A stretch of 64,000 nucleotides of DNA from assembly GCA_013433145.1 (NCBI GenBank), contig CM024183.1, positions 7,607,703 through 7,671,702 on the forward strand, in the 5' to 3' direction. The number at the start of each line of letters is the position of its first letter. Position 1 is the stretch's first letter. The notes below the pieces were generated by a model that saw only the letters and a list, made by a program, of their open reading frames with translations, was not told where the DNA came from and did not search any database. Source of the DNA: Ascaris suum. Taxonomy: Eukaryota; Nematoda; Chromadorea; Rhabditida; Ascarididae. Below, one piece after another: positions 1 through 12,900 of this stretch. The position numbers and the translations under genes were made by a program.

Positions 1-25
1 CTAATAGTGCTTGGCATATGGATCG
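1..25 (+). CDS. possible upstream exon of the NRF-6-like gene (partial)
   Basis: Reading from base 3 gives NSAWHMD followed by two bases and a GTGAGC donor at 26. The leftover two bases complete an Arg codon with the first base of the 633 exon, so the phase fits. The fragment is too short to prove by itself; another exon could lie between 26 and 632. Confidence 0.35.
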
Positions 26-3000
26 GTGAGCATACATCTAGGTGGTGTACAAATAAATATATCGCTAAAAGCCATCGAAGACGAGTTCCTGATAGGTAAG
101 CGATAAAATATTAAGCGACTACTGCAAGAGATTAAAATTTCTTTGAGGTTCCTTAAAGTTTTCTTGAAATAAATGACTAAATTAAGGAATTAAAAAAATT
201 TAAAATTTTCCTTATCGTTAATAATGCATTTCATATTGGTGGAAGGGTGTTCGGCAAGTTTGATAATAAGTTGGATATGTTGGAGGGAACGGATAGTTTC
301 AATATCACTGTATAAAATATTTATTTATGCTCAATTTATTATGTTTCAATAATCTCTCATTGAATTCAATAAGCACAATTTAGCTATGCGAGTAGAAATA
401 AGATATAATATTTTCTTCAATGAAATACCTATGTCTATTGTTCTATCCGGATTTTTCGATGCCGCATTGCGTATCCAACATTAGCTTCTTATTTTCTCAA
501 ACAATGAAGAAATTTCTTCCTATTCAAGAGGGGTTTTCGTTTTTTTTTCTCCAACATATCCAGAAAGGAATTTTTCTGACTATTGAGAGAAATATGAAAG
601 TTTTTTTCTTCTGAGTAATTCACCTATTCCAGGCAATCAACAACGTTGCGAACTAACATTAGCAATGAGGAGGATGACGATAATAAATGCTTCGACCTTA
701 TACCGCTTCTCAATTATGGTTTATGTACGCCAGATTCGTGCACAGCTTACGACACCAAAAAAATTATTGACTTCAGTTAGTGCGAAATTGTTGTGAATCT
801 TAATTATAGTTGTTAGAAAGTGTCACGTTACTCGAATTATGAATCAATAGGTTGGTTGAAAAGTTGGAGGCAACTTTATTATTCTCAACTCTTATATAGG
901 AAAAATTTCAACGACATCTTTTAAATAAATAGTGTGGATGGCGTAAATGTCATTAGAACTCTATTTTATGGCGACCTACTCCTACTATAAATGGTTACTT
1001 AACCAAAGAATTTTTGTTGGTAGTTGAAATTTCGATCATTTTCTGTGGATTGAAGCCGCTCGATTTCGGCTATTCTCCATGCTAGCTGAAATTTTGTATT
1101 AATCAAGTGTATGCAGTCGATAACCAAACAATATTCGACTATGACCGGAAAAGTGAACTTCAGTTGCAAGTCGAAATTTAGGCCGATCTTTGATGGTTGG
1201 AATTCAGTTTAGTTCCTCCTTTTTCATACGAGCCTTAAAATTTGCATCTGCGAAACGCATTACTGCAGTATCATGTCTCTCTACATGCGTCTTTCAGCTT
1301 TTCCGGCAGTTTCACCTTAATGGCCCAAAACTTTTAGGTGAGGTATAGAGTATACGTCCACCCTTTGTGTCGTATTTTATCTCGACGAGCAAATAAATTA
1401 ATAAATAATCAACGTCGAGAACAACTATAGACGTATAAAAGTATCAAAAAGCTTGCATACGTCTTACATTGACCAAATCATAGGAAAATGTTTTTTTTTG
1501 TTTTTGCAGAAAAGTTGTACGAGCACAGTGATAAGTAAAAATGATAGGAAACAATTCCACGTATTTTATTAGTTGTTTATAACTTATGAGATCGATTGCA
1601 CAGATAGGCATAGCGTAAAACCACGCATCATATTAGCGCATCTAATAAGGCTTTCCAACTTGAAAATCGGTTTTTACCATTGCAACCAGACACTATCGGT
1701 TGCCTATTGCACTAACGTCTAGCTAACTTATTTTTGTTTCACTCTTTCTTCGCAAACATTATGTTCGATGTTTTTTTGTTTCGACCAGTTATATATGAAT
1801 GACACTATCCTCTACTCTTGGGATCTTTAGGTCTCGAATTTCAATGTCATTATACTGGCTGTTACGAGACGTTCATCTATAGAATACGTTCGTTTCGAAA
1901 CCCCCTAGGCCATTTTACTTTTATCAACAACAATAGGTGATAATTTTAAAAAAAAAGGGTCTTTGGTATTTATAGGCTTGAATGATAGATTATCAAAGTT
2001 TTTTTTTTTTTTAAATTGTTCTTTCTTCAAAAGCCAATTCACTTTCGATTTCATAAATATGTTAGGTGGAGTTCAACAGGTGAATTAAAAATAGGCTGAG
2101 ATTTTGATCATGGTTCTCGAATTTTCGATTGTTTTGCTGAAGTTTTACTCTCCGCTTCATGCTCGAGAAAAGTTCTTTTTTATTCGAATTTTAACATAAC
2201 TTCAAAAACTCAGAGCATTTTTCTGATTGTTTCACTTAACAGAGTTCAACACTTTTCATTTGTAACATATCGATTCATTTGCAGTATATAAATCGGCGGA
2301 AGCTCTAATTGGTCGTGAAATGATATGTAATGTGGATATCGTTTGTCGAAATGATCTTCCCGAATCTCAAATGTCACATGACAAAATGTCAATGACTGTA
2401 TTGTATGTTTTTTTTTTTTTTAAATTTCACTTCCTTTGATTATCAGTTCTATTTCTTATGCTTAAATCAGACTACTCTGACATCATAAATACCAATCTTT
2501 CGGCTAATATTTCGCTCCCTTTACCCGATATATAATAAAGTTGCCCGAGCCCAACGAATAGCCAACCATCTACATGTACCATTTTTATGTCTAATCGTTT
2601 TACATCCATATCGTCAACGCTATTCACCCACTCACTTGCACAGATCCGTACACTCTAATAAATCTTTTGTAATGATGAAAGACAAAAAATGTATAAGTGC
2701 TAAAATTTCGGTTATATACCATTAATAGAGATTTTTTTTTGTTTGAATAGCGGCATTTCTAGAGGGCAATTTCTAGAGCGTTACAACATGGGGATACTCT
2801 TAGCTTCTCTATGCAATCTTTTTAACTATATAACTATATTTTAAAAATTTGTTTGTTTTACTCTTTGTTTATTGAGACAAATTTATATGGATATGAGGCA
2901 GAAATGATGAATGCGAAACGGTTCATTACTAGGCTGTTTTATGTTTTCTGAAGCCTTTCTTGTAGTAATTATATTTCAAGCAATTCAACTATATTCTCAC

Positions 3001-6000
3001 TTTTTTCCCACACTTTCCCACATAATTTATAGAGCGTTTTTTTATTGGAATTTCCTAAGAATCATATTTGATCAACATTTATGAATATATTTTTTTCACT
3101 TTATTGATCAAACTTCTTCAGATTTTTCTGCAAATTTCCAGTCTTATATGATTCTTCGAAAGACTTTCCATTCTTTAAAATTTTGCCCAGAGTTTTTCTG
3201 GTAGTAAAGGCATCTTAAAAACTAGATTATTTAAAGTTTTACCTAAAATTTTGAAATATTATCCATGAGAATAAGAAATTATTTTTTTTTTTTTCTCAAA
3301 TATTTTCTCTGTTAGTAAGTGCAAAATATGATTGACAGTTTTAAGGCGCCAAAGTGCATAGATCGAATCTAATCACTCTATATTTTTGCCACTTAAGTTG
3401 GGCGTCTGTTTATTTTTCGAATCTAGCCTTCCACTCGAAGAGTGAATGACATAAAAATATAGAAATTGAAACTGAAGAATTCTTCCGAAAAAAATTCTCA
3501 TGCGAAACAATTTTAGCAATGAAATTCGTAATCTGTCCGCTAACCATATCTGCATCAATAGTAAGAATCTCATCACGAATAACAATAGGAATTTAAAATT
3601 AGAGTGTAAGCGTATATTTATTTACAAAGATATGAGGTCAGAATTATAAATCGTACGAGAAAAAGTCTACCTTATGGCGTTTGCATATGTCAATGATCAA
3701 CAGAAAAATTTCATCCACTATAAGTCGCATTCAAAATTTCAATATCGAGATATGCTGCAGTACCTAAAAAAGTAGTGGATTGCAGCACTAAAAATACAAT
3801 AAAAATGACCTGAATTAGCACACAGCGGAGATGATGAACATGTGAGCAATAAATGAATGATATAGTGCATACTCTTCCGTTCACCTATCATCTCCAGGGA
3901 TCAATTTTTTGGTTAGGCAGTGTTGTACTTACTTACTTTGCCCCAACGTTTCCACTAGGCTATGGTACTTGCTAGTTCTTGTGGTGGTACAGTCAGTTGA
4001 TTTCTTTAGAATTTATAATTTTCGGTAATATTCGAAGGAATATTGCGCATAGATTTGTGCAAAAAATTTTTCATCGGAAAATCTCGACTAGTGCCAGGGA
4101 CAAAGAATTTAAAACTGTCAATTTGCCGAAATTTCAAAGCATCACTTCGTAAACATCCCAAACGGTTTCCCAAAGAAACCGCCCTTTCAAATGCACATCC
4201 AACATACTCATAGGCATGCGTTCGCCAATTTGGATATGATTATGACAGGTGTTTCATCTCTCAGATTCCTATATGAGTTGTTGATATGGATGCAAAATGC
4301 AATGAGACTAGAACGTCGATTTTCAATGACGAGAATAATCAGTTCAACGCATTTTAATGGCGTTGTGTTTTGGCTATTAAATTAGAAGGTTTGGGCAATA
4401 TTAGTATCAAATAAAAATTCTAAAGTATACATTTCAGTTACAAAAGCAGACTCTAGGTGATGTTTTTTCCTGCTGATAACTTGATACTTTAAAGGGCTGT
4501 CAATCAAATGACGCCGCCAGTCGCACTCTTCTTCGAAAGCTTTTTTTTAAAGCGTACCTATTTGAAGCTAAAGGTTGAACAATTTTTGCGAATGCTGAAA
4601 AAGAGTACAATCGCCAAGGTGATTTTTGACGAGCGTCTAACAATGAAATTTTTAAAGCGTTTAAACAACGTTTTCAAATGTTGGTTTTTATGAATTATTT
4701 TCCATTTTGTAAAATAATTGTACGAAGCTGCTCTGAAGAGAACGGTAACTGCTAAAAGATTCAAAACCGAAACGAATGAACCGATCTGGAAAGTTTCTGT
4801 TACGCTAATGCATGCGGAACATCCTGAACTCTTAAAAACTTTAGCGAACAAAAACAGCTAAAGGTTTTTCCTGAATTCAATACTTGTTCAGTTCGTTTCC
4901 GGAAAGAGTTTAACCTGAATTCCCATTTGTTGGTTCTCTGTACTTTAGATTTTCTTAGTTGAAACAATTCGAATAAAATTGCATTTTTTTTAAAAATATT
5001 TACAGGAAATCCAACAATAAAAATATGGAAAACCTTTTCAGATTTTTTCTTATATTTATTGTTATATTGATGACGTTCAGCACTTTATATGATTGTATCG
5101 TTTATCAAAAGGAATTGATTGTAATTGCCGATCAAAAAGCTTTTTATAAAGAACAAAGTTGGTTTCTTTTAACGATTGCCCTATTTTTTTGAATTTATTA
5201 ATTAATTGCTTATTGAAATTGAAAAACTTAAGTTTAATAAGTTGCAACTTTATCAAGAAACCTTACATTAATGAAATAAACTAACAGTTACAATTTGCAA
5301 TCATTCTGAAGTAAACATTTGATCTAGATTGTTATTGGATTCAATGCATTTTCTAAATCATTCATATCGTAGAAAATTTTATTCAACTATATTATTTGAA
5401 TTCGTTGTTGCATAAAAATTTTATGGATTATAGATTGGTTTGTGAAGGTTCTTTTATCGTTCTCGGTTTATACAAATGGTAAATCGATATTGAAAACCGA
5501 CAAAGGCGCAAAGCAGATTCATTGTTTGCATGGCACTCGTGTTCTCAGCATGTTTTGGATTATTCTCGGCCATACTTATTATTATGTCGTTACAAGCCTT
5601 ACCGTTGGTTGGTTAGAGATTCGTTTAGTGTCAGCAAAAAGTTGAATCGTTTAGCCACTCATTGTTGAAAGGCATTCAGAAGTGTATTTGCTGCGAATGA
5701 TTGCATTAACAAATGAAACGATGCATTATCAGTGCATCAAAAAGTTGGGCACTAGTTTTTACTGTCTTGCCTGAGGGCTTCTCTTTAACGTTGCCGTTAT
5801 TGCAATTTATAAGGTTCATTTTTTTTTCATTCCTAGCAGTTTTCACCAATGAGGCAAGTGGACGTGCATTGCATGAGGCATCACTTATTTTTGTATTGCA
5901 TTGCAAACCTTACGCTTTTTTTAGGGGGGGAGGGGGGGGGGGGGGGGGGGGGGAGGCGCAGTGCGGAGAGCAGACATTCACACCTCTCAATATATTGGTC

Positions 6001-9000
6001 TATAGTTTTGAAGTCGTTCATTATTACGGAGAGTATTTTTCACATTTGAGCAGCGAAATCTTTAGCTATCATCAGAGAGAGAAAATATGTTGTGGGAATA
6101 TTGACTGATTCCACTAAATGCCTATTTTCGCCTTCCTATAGAATATTTGAAAAAGTTCCCAACGATTACGTTATCTACTCTTATTTTCCAAAAATTCCCG
6201 AAAATGCTTCTTACAGAGTAGTTTTATTGTTGAAATGTCTTCCAATTTGAACTTTTTTGAGTAATTCAATTAATTAATAAATGAAGAGCGGAGGCCAATA
6301 TCAGTAGTATCAGTACCCGATCGCAAGTACAACAGATGTTGAAATAATCGCTGAAATAAATGTGAAAGTGCTTAAAAACGTCTATATAGATAGGTAGAGA
6401 CGTGTAGAAATGTGCATTACTCATAAATTGTTTACCCGCAGAAACATTTCTTGTGCTCACTCAAACATTTTGTCCATCCATTAAATTATACGCGGATTCA
6501 TTTATAAATAGGATTCCAAAACATCCATTAAGGAAACGTTCAGTTCCATTTGAGCGAATAGAATGTCAAATGGAACATCGAGAGTATTGCTTATTATGCA
6601 AATTCATTTGTTGACTTATTATATGTATTTATTTATTTATTTATTTATTTATTTGTTTCATTTTACTTTGTACTTTTTTTACTATTTATTTATTTTTCAT
6701 TAATTATATAGATAATACTTTCTTTATACTTTCAGATAACTTGCTACCGACGATGATAGCTTTCCCGCAAAAGTTCTTGAATTTAATTATCGTTCAAGCG
6801 CCACTTGCTGTTGATTCATTCTTCTATTTGAGGTAATGGTTACTGTTTATATAATCGTCTATATAATTTCGAAATTTTCTCCGAATTCTAGCGTTGAACA
6901 GGAAAATTTGGTTAAATTCTAATGTTTCAAACCTGCTTCCTCAATAGAAACTATATTTCTGAGTAAAATTCCCATATTTGACGAAAAAAACCGAGTAGAT
7001 TTTTGGTATTTTGTAAGTTTTTCTAGCAATCACATTTGTTCAATATTGATCTATGTAAAGAGACTTTGTTTGTAGATCAAATCATCTCAAAAATCTCTAG
7101 AAGCTGCACAATTTTCTCCATATTCTTTGAGGATTGTGAATGCTTAAAGCTGTAAGAGAAATATATGGGAAAACTCTTTTTTTTTGCACAGCTGACGTGA
7201 TAAGAGCAGAAAAAAAATTTTTTTTAAATATTGTTCAATAGCAAGTCACTTATTAAGAATCTCCTCGAAGTTTTTCCCCCACTATTTTCGCATCATCATA
7301 ATTCGATAGATTTGATTCCAAACGATGCGCCTATTATATAATTGTCCTTGATAAGATTTTTTTTCTTGTATAATCATTTCAGAGATATGAAGCGGCAGTC
7401 TAAAGCATGAGCCGAACTATTTCTAAGGTAAAAATTAGGTTTAATTTTAATTCGTGAAAATTTGTTTTGTTTACAAAGAACATAAATTAGCGCATATTTT
7501 AGTGGTATGTTAACGAGCTATCTTTTTATGGAAAAATTCAAAATCGAAGCCGCGAAAGGGAAATCGATTTTCGCCGCAGATATGTGGTCGCTGTTTTATA
7601 TTCATCGTTACATAAGGTATGTCATTGTTTTTCGGTCACCATTTTGATGCTTTTCAGTGATCATGTTTATCTCTATTTTTCAGCGTTTTCCAATATATTT
7701 CCTTCGCATTATCCCATGAAGTTGTTCTGATAACGTTCTAGTTATATAAGGCAGAAGATAACATTGGGTCGCCGGGACGAAAATGAGAGATTGATTCTTA
7801 CGTATATATGAAAATGCCCTCAAGAGATTTTATGATTAATGCTAAAAATTTATGAAGGGATTATAGAGATTAAGTCACTTGCTGATTGCTCCAAATAATG
7901 ACTCTTTATGATTGAAATGTAATTGTTTTTTTTAGCTTCGATTGAGTAATTTTGTAGACGAAGAAGATGCAGCTGCTCTCTTTCGTTCATATGGATGTAA
8001 AAGTGTTTCATAAATAATTAAATTTTTACTGAAATCTGTTGTTGTAATAATTGAAATTAAAGGCTTTTCATATTTTAACAGCTGCATTCTTAATTCTTTG
8101 TCGCTAACAAGCCTAGTTTGTGTGATTCTCCATTATTATGCTTCTTACATCCTAAGCAATCAGTGCGGAAATATGCTGAAATATTATTCGACATAAATCA
8201 TTTAAAATTAATTAATTCAAATGAAAATAATAAAAATACACTATAATATTTGCAAAACTCATTTATTTTCCATTCAGTCAGTTGTATCTGTATAATGTTT
8301 ATTTCATTATTTGAAGATTTTTTGACAATATATCGACTCTATATGAGAGAAAAAACTCTTTATTAGGCATTTTATGCTCATTGCTTTTAAGAGCGAAAAT
8401 CATTTAAGTTACCTATTGGTGGACTATTAAAATTTTCTTTAAAGGTTAACACCAATTTATATTGTTATAATGATATTGGATGTGACACTATTCACTTATA
8501 TCTCAGATGGACCATTTTGGAGATCAATCGAACCGAATTATTGTCGTAAAAGTTGGTGGACTAATCTAATCTATATGAATAATTTCCTTCTTCAAGATAC
8601 TGAAATAGTAATATTTTCAAAAAAATTTTTTTTTGTATTATTGCATCGATAAATAGAAAATTCAAATATATTTTGGATTGCTGCCAAATTCAAATTTTTT
8701 TTTTCGTTTTCAGAAAGAAAAGAAAAATTTCAACAGCTTTCGAAATTTTAATGCATCCTATATTTAGATTGTGTAATTTTCCATTTTTACATATGAATTT
8801 CTCCACTAATCGGCTATCTTCAATAGTTTTTAGTCATTCATTTGGAAAGTGTCTATTGCTCATATAACTTAAAAATGAGAATTTTACTTCACCGAAGCAG
8901 AGGCTTAAAGCAAAGATTTTCAATAATTATTATTTTTAATTCATCATAAATTATTTGAAATATTATTCATAGCGGCGAAACAATTTCAATAGAATAGGTT

Positions 9001-9944
9001 CTTTTTTCATTAATTTATGGAATTTTTATTATGTGAAGAAAAAAAATTTTTTTTTCATTTTTTTTTCGCTTATTTCATTGAAATAGTTGTGTATTTATTT
9101 GTATGATTTCAGTGTATGGGATGGACATGGTATCTAGCTAACGATATGCAATTTCATTTCTTTGCACCAATTTTTCTCATTCTTTTTTACAAGTAAGCGT
9201 AATAATTTTATCTCATTTCGAATTTTCAGTGGAATTTTTATTGCAAAAATATTTCACTAGAAATTATAAATTCATTTAGTTGAATTTATTCATATCTCTA
9301 TTGTGCATTCTCTTGTTTTATTAAAATATATGTTGGAAATTTCGAGGTTTGTATCGTTGATAGTTGTTGGAGAAGCGCAACAGTAATAATACGTATGCCT
9401 CACTCCCGTTTATCGTCGTGATAAAACGTTGTCGAATGGTCGTTTCCTTTGTTCGGCTATTAATGACGCATAGGCAAATTTAAATAGATAATAGACTGCT
9501 TTTGTCTATGTCGTAAAACAGTGCGAAAGAGACTTTGGTGCATTCTTACGAACTTGCTGTGCAAAACTTGTATGTCTGTATCTGCATGTATGTGCATATG
9601 TGTATGTGCACGTGTCCCCATTGATCTATTTGGTGCTTTCAAAGGTACAGATATAGAGGTTGGAGTTAAGAAATTCGGGCTCACGAAGTATACAATGGAA
9701 TCACCTCATACACTATCATAGATCACAATGCTGCATTTCGCATGTAGTGGTTTCATGACAAAAGCAAATCTTTTACTGAAAAATTGTGCCAGTGACGGTC
9801 CAGTTAGAGCATAAACATATATTTTGCATATTTTCCATCTACAGCTAATTTGCAATATGGATCACCGAATGAATGGAATGGAAGCGTGCATATTTTAATA
9901 ACATCGCTGATACGTTTCTCCGTTTCTAATCTCTTACAGCAATA

Positions 9945-9979
<35 letters not shown>

Positions 9980-12900
9980 GTATATTTTGTTGCCTAGTAG
10001 CTACGATGACGAGTTTGTATTCAACGATATTTCAGGTCAGGTATTCTCGGTATTGCGGCTTGTATCGCTGTGATCGTTGCATCTTCCGTAGTGCATCTGA
10101 CGATCGTGCTTGTAAATGACTACCCGCCCGCACCTTTACTCACTGCCCATCTGCAAATGTATCTTTTTTTCTTGAAGTGGAGACGAATATTCGTGTAGGA
10201 AAGATTAGAAAGCCAGCCGCCTTTTCCGAAAACCTTGGAAAATCATGAGGACTCTCTTTTATGGTAAATGCGTACCCCTGGTTCTCTAATTACCGTCCAC
10301 CATTTCAATCTTACAAAAACATTGTCGAAAAATAGTTTTTAAATTTTCAAAGAAAATGGCTGGCAAAAAGTGAAGCAAAAATGAAATAAATTACATAGCA
10401 ACAAATTAAAATCAATTCTTTTTAAATTTTTCACCTATACGCGACGCGACCGCTTTATCCAACCAAAACAGGCGTTTCAGTTTTTTTTTTCTCGATTGTA
10501 TTACTTATTACCTCCCTAGTTTCGTTCCTTTTTATGTCTTTGATATTTATATTAATATATGGCTTTTTGATGAAAAATTCGATCATTTTACTTCGTCTTC
10601 TAGCGTTTTCATGATAAGCTAGAAATCTCTCTCTAAGCTTCGAGTTTTTATGATAACTACTATTTGCCATTGATTTTTCTTGTTCATTATAAGGGTTAAG
10701 TCCCTTTGGCTGGTCTAGCCGCAAGTCTTGTTAAGATCTGCAACTCCTGTCCAGGCATGATCGAACAGCTTGATAGCCGAAACGGGTATCAAGGCAGTAG
10801 TTTATTACATTTAGACGGGACAATATGCAAATAAAAGAAGCCTGTTCGCAATGTCCCACCATGGTCGCACCCTGTGAGCTCCACACCACCGTCGGAGCTC
10901 TTCGCGCCGACGACCTCACATAGGCCAGCTCCGCTATGTGAAATCTCTAGAATCTGTAGCCTGGAACTAATAAATGTACGAGCACATTAATCCCTTTCAT
11001 AGCCTCCACGATCCTGCCTCAGTGAACTGTGCTGGACAGTCTTGGTTCTGCCTGTTATTTCGCTTTTTACCTTGCAAGGCATCCTGATCTATTTCGATTT
11101 AGTGACGAATAGTCATCTTTGAATTATTTTATGAATATGATTTTGATGAAATTTCCGTCTTAATTTAATCTCTCTTAAGCTTCATTTCTCTTATACGATC
11201 AAAATTCTATAATCTCGTTGCATTTTCACTATTGTATAGTAAAACATATAAAAAGTGCTACTGCGTTGAATAGTGTACGCGTTTAACATAAAAAGGGGTG
11301 TATCTATGCGTTACAACCATCTGCATTGTGTTACCGCGAGAAAGTGTGCGATGCGAGTAAACATCGATGAATGATTAGTGCTGTATGATCAAAAACGATC
11401 CAAAGAGATTATTCGTCTCGATGTGCCGAAATATTGATTTTAGAGTGAAAGTACTGGAAACGTATTGGCCAGACGTTTATGTGAAACCGTATATACGATG
11501 CACTCCATATATCGTTGGTATGATCGTTGGTTTTTCGTTACATAAATTTGGCCTTCACCCAATGATTGCAAAGGTTCAGTCTTATTTGTCTTATCTTTTT
11601 TAATCGCTCATTTTATCTAATTTTTTTGTCGATTTGAAAAATTCCACCATTTGGGGAGGTTTGAATGCTTCATTTCTGCATATTTTTTGACACATGTTCG
11701 ATGGTAGAATTATCTTGTCGTGAAATTTTCAACCATTCGAGTTAATTATCCATCGGCTGTTTGAATTAGCCAATAGAGAATGGTGGAAAATATATCGATC
11801 GAAATGATTCAACTAATCGAATTTTACGAGATACCATTTTGAGTTCGTTTATCTTGTTATGGTACTGCCATCTTCAAATATTTCCTCATCGTTCTATGAT
11901 CCCTAAGCCGACATATTCAACTGATAAATCCTCTCCATATACCATCGAAGACTTCGATGAAATAAAAGAGAACAAACTAAACCTACCTTGAAAATTTTCT
12001 GCTATATTTACATGCGTTCTTAATAGGTAGGTAGTAAGAAGATGCAGAAATGTTTTCATGTGTTGAAATATTACGCCGCAATATGACACATCAATATCCC
12101 ATTAAGTTTTACTTGTGAGATGTGAACTGTTTCATATCTGACTTTTTGGCACTATTGTATAGAAGGCACAGCTGCGTTCGCGATTCATAAATGGGGTACC
12201 ATCGTTCTATGCAATAGTGCCCATATTCCTTGCTCTTCCTTTTCATAGCCTCCTCTTCGAACTGAAGATGAAGATACGCAAAGGATCCTGAAACAATCCT
12301 GAATATAGGGCAATCCTGGAAACATTGCTTCGCGAGCATAGCGCTTATATAACTACAATAATCGCTTAAGTTAGGTGGATGTTTTTAGTCGTAAGTTAGT
12401 TGATAATTTATTTTTGCAGCTGAAAAGCTTGCAGTGCCGCAATGACGTGCAGCTAAAATGAAAGAGTTTTGATTTCAATCAGATTTTCTTGGTTTATCGA
12501 AAACTGTCAATAATTTTTCAAACTCAGAGCGTTAACCTTTGTCCAGCTATAGTTTGGCCCCTTTTTCTGCTTTTTTTTGGCTATGCTCAAACAAGTAAAT
12601 GATATAATGATTAACAAAACAGTAAGTAATCCCGCACTTGCTGCAGTACAATTCTCTCAGTTATTTAATTCTTTATGGCGTTTCTCTCCTTTGTTTATAT
12701 GGCTGTTTTCTCGGTTCCACCATCTTTCTGCTCTCAGCAGTTCACTTCGATTTCCGTATAATAGTATAAGCTCATAGACGAATACGCATTTGCATATTCA
12801 GTGGAAGATTGCGCTAGGATGGACGATTTCAATCATATTTGGTTTCGCCTCAGTGTTCGGTCTTTACGATTATGCACGAACGGGTGAAATATCAGAGTGG

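Noticed and set aside
5713..6108. 131-codon frame with a polyglycine stretch
   Set aside because: It runs through the 30-base G-run inside an acyltransferase intron and lies between two phase-matched exons.
10455..10919. Minus-strand frames inside the acyltransferase intron
   Set aside because: They overlap the GC-rich island; no motif and no exon context.
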